Shown here: positions 11,534 through 24,187 of the stretch, piece by piece | Layout: each line of letters opens with the position of its first letter | Position numbering within the stretch: position 1 is the first letter of the stretch | Source: Amia ocellicauda | Lineage: Eukaryota > Chordata > Actinopteri > Amiiformes > Amiidae | Direction of reading: 5' to 3' | Assembly (NCBI RefSeq): GCF_036373705.1 | Contig: NC_089863.1 | Location: forward strand, 26,075,727 to 26,139,726 | Length of the DNA: 64,000 bases | The notes under the pieces: model-generated | Database searches by the model: none | What the model was told of the DNA's origin: nothing | The model's input: only the letters and a program-made list of their open reading frames with translations | Position numbers and translations under genes: made by a program

Positions 11534-13977
11534 GCACTCACTCACTCACTCACCCACACACTCACTCACGCACTCACACACTAACTCACGCACTCACTCA
11601 CGCACTCACTCACTCACGCACTCACACACTAACTCACGCACTCACTCACTCACCCACTCACTCACTCATGCACTCACTAACGCAATCACTCACACACTAA
11701 CTCACGCACTCACTCACTCACACACATACACACACACTCACTCACCCACACACTCACTCACACATTCACCCACACACTCATTTACGAACTCACTCACGAA
11801 CTCACCCACACACTCACTCACTCACTTATTCACTCACCCACACACACACTCACTCACTCACTCACCCCCACACTCACTCACGCATTCACCCACACACTCA
11901 CTCACGCACTCACTCACTCACTAACGCACTCACTCACACACTCACTTACTCACTCACTCACCCACACACTCACTCACGCATTCACCCACACACTCACTCA
12001 CGCACTCACTCACTCACACACACTCACCCATGCTCTCACACTCACGCACTCACTCACTCACGCACTCACTCACTCACCCACTCACCCACTCACGCACTCA
12101 CTAACGCAATCACTCACTCACACACGCATTTACGCACTCACTAACGCACTCACACACTCACTTACTCACCCACACACTAACTCACTCACTCATGCACTCA
12201 CTCACGCACTCACTCACTCACCCACATACACACACACTTACTCACCCACACACACTCACACATTCACCCACACACTCACTCACGCACTCACTCACTCACT
12301 CACCCACACACACACACACTCACTCACCCACACACTCACTCACACATTCACCCACACACTCACTCACGCACTCACTCACTCACTCACCCACACACTCACT
12401 CACTCACTCACCCACACACTCACTCACGCACTCACTCACTCAATAACGCACTCACTCACACACTCACTTTCTCACTCACTCACCCACACACTCACTCACG
12501 CATTCACCCACACACTCACTCACGCATTCACCCACACACTCACTCACGCACTCACTCACTCACTAACGCACTCACTCACACACTCACTTACTCACTCACT
12601 CACCCACACACTCACTCACGCATTCACCCACACACTCACTCACGCATTCACCCACACACTCACTCACGAACTCACTCACGAACTCACCCACACACTCACT
12701 CACTCACCTATTCACTCACCCACACACACACTCACTCACTCACTCACCCCCACACTCACTCACGCATTCACCCACACACTCACTCACGCACTCACTCACT
12801 CACTAACGCACTCACTCACACACTCACTTACTCACTCACTCACCCACACACTCACTCACGCATTCACGCACACACTCACTCACGCACTCACTCACTCACA
12901 CACACTCACCCATGCTCTCACACTCACGCACTCACTCACTCACGCACTCACTCACTCACCCACTCACCCACTCACGCACTCACTAACGCAATCACTCACT
13001 CACACACACTCACCCATGCTCTCACACTCACTCACTCACTCACTAACGCACTCACTCACTCACGCACGCATTTACGCACTCACTAACGCACTCACACACT
13101 CACTCACTCACCCACACACTAACTCACTCACTCATGCACTCACTCACGCACTCACTCACTCACCCACATACACACACACTTACTCACCCACACACACTCA
13201 CACATTCACCCACACACTCACTCACGCACTCACTCACCCACACACACACACACTCACTCACCCACACACTCACTCACACATTCACCCACACACTCACTCA
13301 CGCACTCACTCACTCACTCACCCACACACTCACTCACTCACCCACACACACACTCACTCACACACTCACTCACTCACCCACACACACACTCACTCACTCA
13401 CTCACTCACCCACACACTCACTCACGCACTCACTCACTCACTAACGCACTCACTCACACACTCACTTACTCACTCACTCACCCACACACTCACTCACGCA
13501 TTCACCCACACACTCACTCACGCATTCACCCACACACTCACTCACGCACTCACTCACTCACTAACGCACTCACTCACACACTCACTCACTCACGCATTCA
13601 CCCACACACTCACTCACCCACTCACGCACTCACTAACACAATCACTCACTCACACACACTCACCCATGCTCTCACACTCACTCACTCAATCACTAACGCA
13701 CTCACTCACTCACGCACGCATTTACGCACTCACTAACGCACTCATACACTCACTCACTCACCCACACACTAACTCACTCACTCATGCACGCACTCACTCA
13801 CTCACTTTTTCTACCATTTTTCTACCATTATAGCATAAATGTATTGGTGAAAAGTATATTAAGATACATTTAATGGCAAGTTGAAAAATTATTTAAAAAA
13901 TAATAATTCATAACCAAAAGTGTCTCTTACATAAAATTAAGTTCAACAAAATATCACCTAAAAAAATAAACACCTGA

Positions 13978-14615
13978 TAATGAATTCGAGTGACGCCTGA
14001 TACAAAATCTGAGTGACTCTTGACACTCAATACGAGTGACACCTGATACCTGACACTCAATACGAGTGACACCTGACTCCTGACACACAATACGAGTTAC
14101 ACCTGACACACAATACGAGTGACACCTGATACCTGACACTCAATACGAGTGACACCTGCCTCCTGACACACAATACGAGTGACACCTGATACCTGACACA
14201 CAATACGAGTGACACCTGACACACAATACGAGTGACACCTGATACCTGTTACTCAATACGAGTGACACCTGATACCTGACACACAATACGAGTGACACCT
14301 GACACTCAATACGAGTCACACTTGACACACAATACGAGTGACTCCTGACACACAATACGAGTGACACCTGATACCTGACACACAATACGAGTGACACCTG
14401 ACTCCTGTCACACAATACGAGTGACACCAGATACCTGACACACAATACGAGTCACACTTGACACACAATACGAGTGACACCTGACACACAATACGAGTGA
14501 CACCTGACTCCTGTCACACAATACGAGTGACACCTGACTCCTGTCACACAATACGAGTGACACCTGATACCTGACACACAATACGAGTGACACCTGATAC
14601 CTGACACACAATATG
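13978..14615. repeat. 30-bp/23-bp minisatellite
   Basis: Units are built from CACACAATACGAGTGACACC plus TGATACCTGA or TGACTCCTGT-type linkers, giving about 30 bp. Shorter 23-bp units lack the second CTGATAC/CTGACTC segment. Roughly 22-25 copies. Three - strand open frames (repeats like VSLVLCVRYQ) are artefacts of the repeat. Confidence 0.93.
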
Positions 14616-14956
14616 ACAGGATACAGGACGGTTCAGCATTATTAGCAAGTTGGAAAGTGTTCAGCTACATTTGCAAACCTGGCACATAGTTGTACCTGGA
14701 AAACGCCATCAAACGACGAGTGCGGAACAGTAGGTTTCCCGAAATGATGGTGTGAAGACTAATATCGAGGTAGAGCTGCTTTTGTAGTTCATATATCTTT
14801 GAACAATAATTTGTATTTGGTAGGTTGATACAGTTTACACAGAGTGTTTTGTATTTTGTCATTTGTAATTAAATACATTGCCAGGTCTCGTTGGTCCAAT
14901 TCCAGAATGTCAACCATAGCCTACTTTTACAACTGTATGTTCACCAAGGATTTAAG

Positions 14957-15013
<57 letters not shown>

Positions 15014-18000
15014 CAGCAGTAAGTCTACCTAGGAAACCCACCACCACCGTGCAGTGCAACTAACATGTTGTTAATCACTACATATTATAATTTAGTATAA
15101 AAGTATAAAACTGCAAGAGACAATATTTCAACTTGAATGCTATGTTATGATTGCATACATGAAATAAGAGAAATTGCAAAGTTTGAAATGCATTTTTTTG
15201 TTTATTTGAAGTTTAAAATAAACTAGGCAATTTTTAAATCTGTCCTCTGGGAAATTGTTATCAATATTCTTTCAAATAAGATTAAGACATTGCTTTTAAA
15301 TGCATAGTTGTCCAAAGCTCTTGTTGTAGTATGTCGCACGACGGTAAATCACAGGTTCTTTTACCTTGGGTTCACAGTCTGCAACACGGAGACCAGAATG
15401 GGGACACTATTTTATTTGAAGAGTCCTTATAGGTTAAAAACTCTAAAACACATTTTAAAACAAAGATGAAATACTGTCCAGTAGTTAAAAGCCAAGGCAA
15501 TCCAAAAAAGTTCAAATCCGCAACCCTGTCCAAAAGAAACTCAGTCTCTGCAGCTTCCAGAAGGTGGTCCAGTCCACTGCTAGAGCGATGTCTGTGGAGC
15601 TGGCTTGAATCCAGGTATAGATGTGCTCTCCAAACTCACAGTCCAAAAGTGCATCCAGTGTTCATGGAGAGCTGAAAGTTTACAAGTTTACAACAAGTAT
15701 AGCAGCAGCCAGGAGATGCATACAAAAGATAAAAAGTAAAGTTAAAATAAACCTGTCCTCTCCTGTCGTTTCAGTGGAACGAGCCCTTTTTAAAAGCTAC
15801 CGCAGCTGTCAGTAATTAGGCTCTATTTAAAGACGTGAGCATGCTTGCAATGCAATGCAGTAGTCAATACCCATTAGCTATATAATCAGTGAAATCAATC
15901 AATAAACACACTCCATAAAAAACCCAAATCATAAGTGTATGAATCACAAAATCAAGTGTCAAAAATTAAGAAATCGAACAAGCATGTGTTCAATTTATAT
16001 AAACAAATGCATCTAATGAATATAAAGTCTGAGATCTTCACGTCTGAGATCCTAGTTTGTTTACTTCAGGCTCACTAAATGTGTGAAAAACACAGGACTA
16101 AGAATAAGTATTGAACTCCAGACATTGTGTTATTATTCAGTGTGTTTGCATTTCTCTAAATATTGCATATCAAACTGTGTCCTGCTAACTGACAGCCGCC
16201 TGTTGAGCGGTTTGACAGCAGAGCTCTGACCGAGGATCAGCGCCGTGAACTTCAATCCACACAGACACACACTCGCACACATTCAGCATTTCTGTCATTG
16301 AATTGCACAGCTTGTCCATAACACGCACACCACTTTATATACACACGGGGGTTCAAAGAGGGTCGCACATTACAACATAGCAATGCCAGTGTAATAACGG
16401 TGCCGGATCGATTCCTGGTTGCCCGCTGCGATGGCGATAGCCAGCAACTCTGTGACATTTGTGTATGTACTTTCTCCTCTCAGGCATCTTTTGAAATTGA
16501 ATCCTGACCAATTCTAGGCCGCCCTCTGTAATCAGTAAACATGGTGAGTATTGACCTGTTTTAACCCCCACCCCCCGACACCCAAACACTTTTTTTCCCC
16601 CGATCTTTCCCACTATTTGGAAAGACATATGTTTAGTGGTTTACACATTTTTGCCCCAGACTCAGTCATAGTCAGCAGCACCCCATCATGTGTACCTGAA
16701 CCCTGGCAGGGCCTCTGTTGACTGACAGGTAGGTGTAACTAACCAGGGGATCAAACTTTGTCAAAATGGCCTCCCTGAGCAATGACCAAAAATGACTGCG
16801 CCTCCTCATGGTTTACTAGAGCAATACAACATGTTGCAAAATCATGAATGAAAAGGTAGGGATTTGGTCAATATAGAGATCAGTACGAGTTGCAGAAACT
16901 GCAGAAATGGAAACAGCTCAAATAAAAATGTACAACCATTTCAGAAACATGACACAAACCAAAGATATAGATTAATTCCGTATAATATTCATTATTCCTG
17001 CCTTATCAGGGGGAGGGGTGTGTTTGTTTCCTCGATGCACAAAGTAGTGGGATCCGGGGTGGCAATTTAGACAGGAAGAGACAGAAAGCCGGAAGCGATC
17101 TTTTGTTTTCATTGTAATTCAAGCTGAGAAGCCGCTCCATGTAAAGCCAAGGATTAAATACATTTCGTCATATTTTTGCGTCTTGCTGGCACCTCCGCTG
17201 CTGCCCTCACTCTGCTTGTTTTGAACGCTTTTCTCCCTTTCTCACGAAACAATATATTTCTCACAACTACTTCTCTTTGCACATTTGGCAGAGAAACTAC
17301 ACAACGTACATATAATACTACCACCTACTAATAATAATAATTTATGTAGAAGCGCCTTTCAGGATACCCAAGGACACTGTACACAAGTTGCTTTGGAAAA
17401 GGAGAATGTTAAGAAATGGCTTTTGTTTTTAACTATTTGAGTTATTTTAGAACATAATATGTTTAGTATATATGTATGAATCATCTACAGTTATTTGTAT
17501 TGAACTGTAACTAGCTCGAGCCTTCCTTGACACACTCCTGCACCCCCCTTGGATGGCGGACCCCACAGTTTGACCTAGACCAACACAAGCTACATGTTCC
17601 AAATCCCATTTACTGGTTTTAGCTTCCTAGCTACTGTGCTGACTTGATCATTGATGCTGCAGAACTAGGAAGCAGAGTTATAGCACAGATTAAAACCTCT
17701 AGACCAAAAGACCAAACCTCTAGCACATCCTATTCAAGGTAAAAGTCGCTACAGATGCAAATACACAGCCACCATGTTATAATAAAACGCTATTTGGTGG
17801 CAGGTAAGTTGAACTTGGACTGTCCAGTTAAAGTAACGAGAGAGGGAAAGAAAAACATACAGCCAGCTGTCCGGTTTAGCTAAACGATGAATGTCATTGT
17901 CATGAAAACAGTTAGTTAGCTGAAGGGCGCTATACTACATGAAAATGTATTTGAATTGAATGAACCCTTTTTTGAATGAACGTTTTTTCCCGCCACAGAA

Positions 18001-18137
18001 AAGTTCCCCTGTTGTGATTTCCGCAAGACGCGGGTGTCACGGGAGGAAAAAGGAGTGTGACAGAAAACACGAGCCGCATTTAATATTATTATACATTAAA
18101 GGTCCCTACGCAAAGGTCCATTTCCATACTCGTCACA
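14616..18137. other. Long interval with no gene recognised
   Basis: Contains a TA microsatellite at about 14957-15011. Near 17325-17400 is a short repeat-like segment (TTTATGTAGAAGCGCCTTTC) of a type common in fish repeats; a similar TATAGCGCCTTTC motif occurs near 55890. No splice-flanked exon with protein similarity was found on either strand. Confidence 0.5.
14957..15011. repeat. (TA)n microsatellite
   Basis: About 26 TA units with one CA interruption near 14972. Confidence 0.92.
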
Positions 18138-18252
18138 CCATTCAGTGACCCTCGTGCCCTGTGGATGTGCATTGTCATCCTGGAAGAGACCACTCCCATC
18201 AGGAGAGAAATGTGTCCCCATAGGATAAAGGTGATCACTCAGAATAACCTTG
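18138..18252 (-). pseudogene. Tc1/mariner-like transposase fragment
   Basis: Reading the - strand gives a continuous segment containing YPMGTHFSPDGSGLFQDDNA followed by a VTEW-type end. The FQDDNA motif is the region around the second catalytic aspartate of Tc1-like transposases. Only about 38 residues survive. No inverted terminal repeats or flanking TA duplications were identified, so this is a dead scrap of an insertion. Confidence 0.75.
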
Positions 18253-19320
18253 TCATGTTTCCTTTAAATTAGGTGGGTCCGATATATTGTGTTCGATTAT
18301 TGCGCGAGGGTTTTGTATTTCGGTTCGAGTTAATTGATCAACGGGGTGCGTTTGTATTGATTAGTGGCACTCAGTGGCTCCCAGCTGATAATCATTTTTC
18401 TATTCTGTCGGCGCTCACCCCCAGGAGTGGATTGGCGTGGGGGGAGACGGAGGTGGAGAGCTCTTTGTTTCGCAGCTTTGCAGAAGTAGGTAGCTGCCAG
18501 AAGAGGACTTTCTGGTTCTCTAGGGGAGGCAGCTGTGAGGGGGGGTCCGGCTAGCCAGCAAACAGCCCCGTCTGGGCCTCTGTCTGTGACCAATGAGCGA
18601 CCGCTAAATTATACTTCGTGGCGTGGGCTTAAAGACCATGCCTGAGCACGCTGTCAGGAACATAAGGTTGTGTTCAGTGTTTATTCCTGACACTCATCCT
18701 CTGGGGTCCCCCCGGGGTACGGAGACATGCACAGGAAGCCCGGCGAGAGACGAGGCCGGCCGGTTGGAGCCTCATTGAACTCCTGCTCCTCGTTTTGTTT
18801 TATTATCTCCTTCCCTGGTCAGGTTAGCCCAAGCAATCCCGAAAATGTCCCCTGATGAATATTGCATTGCCTGCTGTCACTCTTGCTTCCCGAGGCGAGC
18901 TGCGGCCCGGAGGCTGGTAGTATCACGATCGTCCCGAAGCGACGGAGCTTGTCTTTTTATCACACGCCAGCAGGTAAGCGCGGCTGGGCCGGGGTAGTGC
19001 GTGAAAGGAGAGTCCATGTGTTGATAAACTGTCTGTCTCTCTCGCTCTGTGTCTTGTATCTCTCTCTCTGACTGACTGTCTCTGTCTATGTCTCTCTCTC
19101 TCTGTGTTTATCTCTGTCTCTTTCTGTCTCACTGTCTCTGTCTCGCTCTCTGTCTCTCTCTCTGTGTCTTTCTCTGTGTCTCTCTCTGTGCTGTGTCTCT
19201 GTCTCTCTTTCTGTCCTCTGTGTGTCTCTGTCTCTCTGTGTGTGTCTCTCTGTTTCTGTGTCTCTCTCTCTGTCTCTCTATGTGTCTCTGTATGTCTCTC
19301 TCTCTCTCTCTGTGTCTCTG

Positions 19321-19356
<36 letters not shown>

Positions 19357-20926
19357 AAATAAAAGTGATGCAGCCTAATATGATTGGACAGAAGCTTTTA
19401 TCTCTCATCTCATGACTTCACTGCATAAGAAATGCCCAACACATTGGCCTGAGATGGAGTCCCCTATTCCAGGGTTTGACAGACCAGACCAGCTTCCTGG
19501 GGAGCCTCATAATACTAGCCCAGACATGTTATCACTAATAATTTAATATCATTATAAAAAAACGATCAACACTTTACATAAAGTTGCTGAGATTTTACAG
19601 ACAATGTTTCCCGTAGGTGTAATCAGAATTACATCTTTTGAGTCTGTGGTTTTAATGAATTTATTTTCACGATAGATGGCATTGTATAACTGGTTTAACT
19701 TTCCCACAGACGTACGCCTGTCATCCTCCGAGACATACGCGCCATCAGTCGCGCCCTTAAGGGGACCAAAAGGGTCAATGAAGCACGGGCAAAGGAAAAC
19801 GATATTATTAAAAAATACTTTAGATAGCAAATGGTGTTTATTAAAGAACAAATACTAATGGTGTGTGAGAGGATGTCTCGTACCGTAACGAGAAAGTAGG
19901 ACCGAGTCTCGTGTCCCCTGGGATCAGTTTAGCTGAGGAGAGCTCCAGCCCCCCGGCCTTTTCTTTAAGTATTCAATTTGAACAAAATCACGTGCTCTTC
20001 AATTAAAGACAGTGGGGACTCCTCGTGGGAGACGCAATGGCTGCTGGGTTTGACTTAATTAATACGCACTCTCGTTTCCGTATTAATCACTGGGCGGATA
20101 GGTTATAGGCTGCGGTGGAGCGATTAGAAATACTCTTTTGCTTGCCACTTTTAATGAGTATTAATTGCAGTGAAAAAGAAGAGAAAAAACACGACTCTGA
20201 GATCCCCGTGGAGTTGGATTACGGAGGAACATTCCCAAGGGGTGTTTATTGTCATCTGGCAACATGAACATGACAGGTTATTTGTAAATGGAAAGCTGAG
20301 CATCTACCTTGATTGGGGGGAACTGTAAACCATGTTATTGTTTTTCCTAATTTCCATGTTGTGGGTTGTTGTTACTTTGAATAAGCTTAGGCCTATATTA
20401 GAACAAGTCCATGACATCATTTTTAATTATACAGCGCGATCCCCGTCCAAGTGACATGGAGAAGTCAGCAGAGTATTCATTCTGCACTCAGGCCTTTTAA
20501 ATAAAGATGTGAGTGGGATTAAATAAATGTTTAACTAGAGTCTACCTGTTTCCTGTAATTTAGTCCTGTGTACACCTTGCTTGGAGTTCGCATGCCGTAT
20601 CCTTTACTAGATCATAAAACATTCACTGCGCTGCTACCTTTACACCTGTTCTCTCCTAATAAGTCAACAACACAACGAAGCTGTAAAGTGCCCCATGCAT
20701 CATTGAGGAGGCTAAATCCAGAGTCCACACGGGGGGATAAAAATAGGTCGTTTTGATTTCATGACCTGAGGAAACGTTTCTTTTTTTTCCACTTTGAAAA
20801 CCTCCAGGTGCAAATGACACATCGACCTGGTCTGCTACGAGGGCTTCTGAATGGGCTTTTCCCAAACGAAAGACGAACAGGACAGGAAGTGTGTGGGTGA
20901 AATGCAGGTATGGCTCACCTCTATAC
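18253..20926. other. Non-coding interval, moderately GC-rich, with a TCTG/TC-rich tract
   Basis: No gene is supported. A degenerate TC/TCTG/TGTC pyrimidine tract fills about 19030-19354 and produces SLSLCVSL-type open frames that are not genes. A donor-like CAGCAG-GTAAGCG lies at about 18968-18980 at the end of a GC-rich stretch. It could be a non-coding first exon of an unseen + strand transcript, but nothing else supports it. Confidence 0.45.
19030..19354. repeat. Degenerate TC/TCTG pyrimidine tract
   Basis: Low-complexity TCTC, TCTG and TGTC motifs end in a pure TC run (about 19328-19354). Homopurine-homopyrimidine character on most of its length. Confidence 0.85.
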
Positions 20927-21134
20927 CAAGGGGGCCACAATCTCTGCTCCTGGTGAGCCACGATCCTGCAGGTTTTATGGGTCTCTCTGAATCACCAATC
21001 ACTGGATGCCTTGAACACAGGGACGCTATGCCTAATTAGGACCCCCAATTGGCTCAATTAAGCAATTAAGGAGCTGCATAGAACATAAACCTGTACACCC
21101 TGTGGCCCCCAAGGACCAGGGTTGGAGCCCCCTA
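20927..21134. mobile_element. hAT-like MITE copy
   Basis: Starts CAAGGGGGCC and ends with the near-complement GGAGCCCCCTA. The interior has the family words CCACGATCCTGCAGGTTTTA, AATTGGCTCAATTAAGCAAT and CCAAGGACCAGGGTTGG. Flanking 8-mers CTCTATAC (20919-20926) and GTCTAGAC (21135-21142) match at 6 of 8 positions, consistent with an old 8-bp target duplication. It carries no coding capacity. Confidence 0.7.
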
Positions 21135-21142
21135 GTCTAGAC

Positions 21143-23164
21143 TGTCAGCACTTTGCAAATACGATGGGCCTTACTCTCAAACCCCTTTGCTGGTTTTATA
21201 CTGTACTGTGCTTTTTTTCCCTGACGGGAAAACCCTCTAGGCCTAAATGTGACAAAAATCTAAAGGCCTGGCTTTAGCACAAGCCCAAAAGCCAATTGAC
21301 TTCCGACTTTACAACAAATCCCAACCCTTTCAGCTGGTTTTACCTTCCTGAAAGGCGCAGCTGTCATTCTAGGAATAGGCTTTTGCCCCACGAATGGAAC
21401 GAATCTACAAACAAATCGGAAGTACTTTCCTCTCTCCTCTCTCCTCTCTCCTCGTTTCCCCCTCTGCCCTCCCGGAGTCATATCACACGCTGGACCATAA
21501 ATCTTCCTGAAGTCTCTGACAACCTGTAATTTAGATGAGCTTTCGGAGACGTTGAACTCATGCATTATTTTCACTCTATGGGCTTATTTACATATACATA
21601 GAAACATACATACGTACATAATCTAGATCGTGCAGATGGTTCTCCGGTGGACAAACGAACGATTTCAGTTCATTTAGGAAAAAAAAGTGCACAGAGTACA
21701 GTTCACTTCGGATCTGCCGCACTGGATAATCGCTCCACCGAAGCCCCTGCGGTTCATTTCGGGTGAATCTGGAGCCGTTGCCAGCCTGCGGGAAGCTGAT
21801 TCGCCTGCCTTGGGGAACTGGGGAACCTGGCCTCATCTCCCCCCCCTCGATTCGCCTCCGGTGCCGTAGAACAAGAGGAGAAAGACGTGGTATTCCCCTC
21901 GGCTTCGTTATGAAAAACCGGACAACTTCTGAGCAATGAAATCATTCCCAGGAGAAGACCGCAACATCTCAGGAGCGAGAAGTGGGGAAAGACCGCCAAA
22001 AGAACAGGCCGTACCTCCGCCAGAAGAGCAAGAGGGATTTTACAGGTGACTCGATCTCTCCCCCGGTGCGTTTGAACCCAGGTCACCCGTTAAATGCACA
22101 CCTATGCCGTTCATGCTTCAATCTGGGCTGCAGCATATGCAACAAAAATAAAAAAGGAAACACCCCCACCCCACACACACACACACGCACACACCCTGCC
22201 ATCAACAAACACCTGGCACCGGCACTGACAGCCTAGCCCAGGCCAAGTCTTGCAGGGAGCAAGATCGATTGCTGGCCTACATGAACTCTAATCGGGTCTC
22301 TCAAATGACTCCTTCAGCGGATGCCGGATGCATTATAGCGCAGGGGAAGATCCTGCCGGAGCTATCCTGTGACACACTGGCAGGACTGGGTTACTGACCT
22401 AATTGATTGCTCGAACAGTCCACCCGGTGGCCTGATCTTAGGACAGGGCCGGGTCTTCGGTTCGCATGTGGCGACTGCAGTTGGAGAGGTTGCTACTCTC
22501 TGCAAGACTACCTGCTCGGAATCGCTAACTCAGAGCCGAGAAAAAAGGAAAGAAAGAAAGAAAAAAGTCAAGGCGGAACTGTAACCAGTCCGTGCTCCAG
22601 TGAACAGCTGTGGTGGTTTTAAAACCGTGGTTCCACTCAGCTGAAATTGCTTTCGAATCAGAGGTTATCTGGTTGCCTTAGTTTGATACCATGTGAGCGA
22701 TTCATTATTTAAACTATAGTTTAAACGAAGAGTGTGAACGCTGTGTGGTCTACAGCTATGTGTGGAGGACTAAACTATTGACATCATCCCCAAGAAAGAC
22801 CTAGACTTCGCCACCTAAACAACCACTTCTTGGATTCCCCTCTCAGCTTTTTCCTTTCGTGTGGGACCAAAAGAAGTACAGCACTGCCACGAAACATGCT
22901 GTCTAATTTGACTCCAGCTGCGTCCCCGAAAGGGTTAAAAGTGCTATACCCATCTGTGCGACTTGTACCGCTGGCGCTCTGACCCCAGGTGCTCCCGCCG
23001 GGCGAGGTCTGCGCGACGCACAGCTCGGTGTCGGTAACTAAACCTCTGTTTGAGCTGCTAGGGGCGCCGCAATCCTTCTCTCTGCAGGAGAGACTGAACA
23101 CAGGCTACCCACCGTGCGATCGCACTGCCTGGACTGCGTACGGTCTGTGCCGAACCCCTGAGTC

Positions 23165-23198
<34 letters not shown>

Positions 23199-23840
23199 TC
23201 TGCTGAGGCTGCAGCGTGGGCTCAACGTGTGCCTGGGAAGAGACTGCGCTGCTGCGGCCGGAGACGGGATCGAGAGGCAGAGGACTGTGTGTGTGATATG
23301 CTGCGTTGTTACAATGCAAAGGAATAGAATTAGCAAGCAAGGGATGATGCACCTTAAAGAGTCATGATAGGCAGATAACCAGAGCGATTCCACAACTACC
23401 TAATATATCTAGATTACAAATCAAAGGGGTTCAGAATAGAACAGATCTGCATGACGATGTGTAGCTACACGTCGGACACAAAGGATGCTCTGAACAGCAG
23501 TTTCGTGAAGCCATCACCATTGTGAAAGTGTTTTAATTCAACATACAAAGTTGTTAATTAGGTAATAAACAGTGTTGTAGGTGATAAATCACCCACATAC
23601 GTGAACTGGGTGGCACATCAATGCGGGGACCCCAAAACTGGCTTTAGTGTTTCACTTCAGCCGGTTTGATGTTTATTTCTGATTTTGGGGAGCAGGGCGT
23701 GTGTGTGTTGGGGGGGTAGGGTGACTCAGGAAAGGGTCAGTGTGCAAGTTTGCTAATTAATTAAGGGTAATTTAATCCCCCCGCACCCCTCACCCCCCCA
23801 CCAACACACAAAAAATAATACAACGACGCCAAATGAATTA
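21143..23840. other. Interval with no gene recognised
   Basis: GC-richer sequence with a CA microsatellite at about 23167-23196. A TTTTACAG-GTGACT donor-like site is near 22045, but I found no matching protein-coding exon. Several overlapping open frames on both strands lack recognisable domains. Confidence 0.45.
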
Positions 23841-23865
23841 CCTCGCAGCATCGTCATAGCAACTG

Positions 23866-23903
23866 GTTGCCATTGGCGACGAGACACACCGCTAGCTCTT
23901 CTT

Positions 23904-23936
<33 letters not shown>

Positions 23937-23990
23937 AGGGAGGGAGAGAGAGGACTCCACTATATAAAATGACATGAAAGAAGAGAGTGT
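23866..23990 (+). promoter_or_regulatory. Predicted TATA promoter of the cortexin gene with X-box-like site
   Basis: TATATAAAA lies at 23961-23969, preceded by a GA/GGGA purine tract (about 23905-23952). Upstream at 23866-23880 is GTTGCCATTGGCGAC, which resembles an RFX X-box (two half-sites, with an inverted CCAAT overlapping). A start about 30 bp after the TATA box (near 23995) would give an exon of about 190 nt ending at the good donor at 24187. Assignment to the cortexin gene is inferred from strand, distance and the usual structure of cortexin genes (non-coding 5' exon plus one coding exon). Confidence 0.45.
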
Positions 23991-23994
23991 GGGG

Positions 23995-24187
23995 ATTAAA
24001 GTAGAGTTGTAGCCGTCGGGTCAGCCGGTAGAAGTGAGAGAAGTGGCTCCTGCACAAGACTTTTTATCCCTGCTGTTTTTTTTCTCTTCTTTTTAACCGC
24101 AGAAACATTTTCTCAATCCATCGCTGCCAGGATCTCCCGACTTCTTCTTCGCAGGCAGCAGCAGCAGCAGCAGCAGCAGCACAACAG
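23995..24187 (+). other. Predicted 5' non-coding exon of the cortexin gene
   Basis: The segment between the TATA box and the donor ACAACAG-GTCAGCG (GT at 24188-24189). It has no long open frame and carries a (CAG)n run of 8 to 9 units at 24156-24181, right at its 3' end. Splicing to the acceptor at 27489-27490 would remove a 3.3-kb intron. The transcription start is estimated only. Confidence 0.4.
24156..24181 (+). repeat. (CAG)n trinucleotide repeat in predicted 5' UTR
   Basis: Eight to nine uninterrupted CAG units, 6 nt before the predicted splice donor. Confidence 0.9.

Larger units (their letters stand above)
7348..13803. repeat. Large ACTC-type tetranucleotide satellite, about 6.45 kb
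   Basis: A continuous array of ACTC units interspersed with ACAC, ACGC, ACCC, AACG and ATTC variants. The variants form recognisable words (ACGCATTCACCCACAC, ACACTAACTCACGC, CTTACTCACTC) that recur many times, showing higher-order structure. Open frames translating to THSLTHSLTH-like peptides are a consequence of the stop-poor repeat and are not genes. The complementary strand is GAGT/GTGT-rich. The array ends abruptly at about 13803 in a T-rich unique sequence. Confidence 0.97.

Noticed and set aside
7268-13736. Many THSLTHSLTH-type open frames up to 252 codons
   Set aside because: Any stop-poor ACTC repeat is open in several frames; the peptides simply mirror the satellite.
18862-19071. 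Signal-peptide-like frame (HCLLSLLLPEASCG) ending at a GTAAG donor
   Set aside because: No ATG at the start, no matching downstream exon and no family recognised.
19088-19415. SLSLCVSL-like open frames suggesting membrane protein
   Set aside because: Hydrophobic look comes from TC/TCTG low-complexity DNA.
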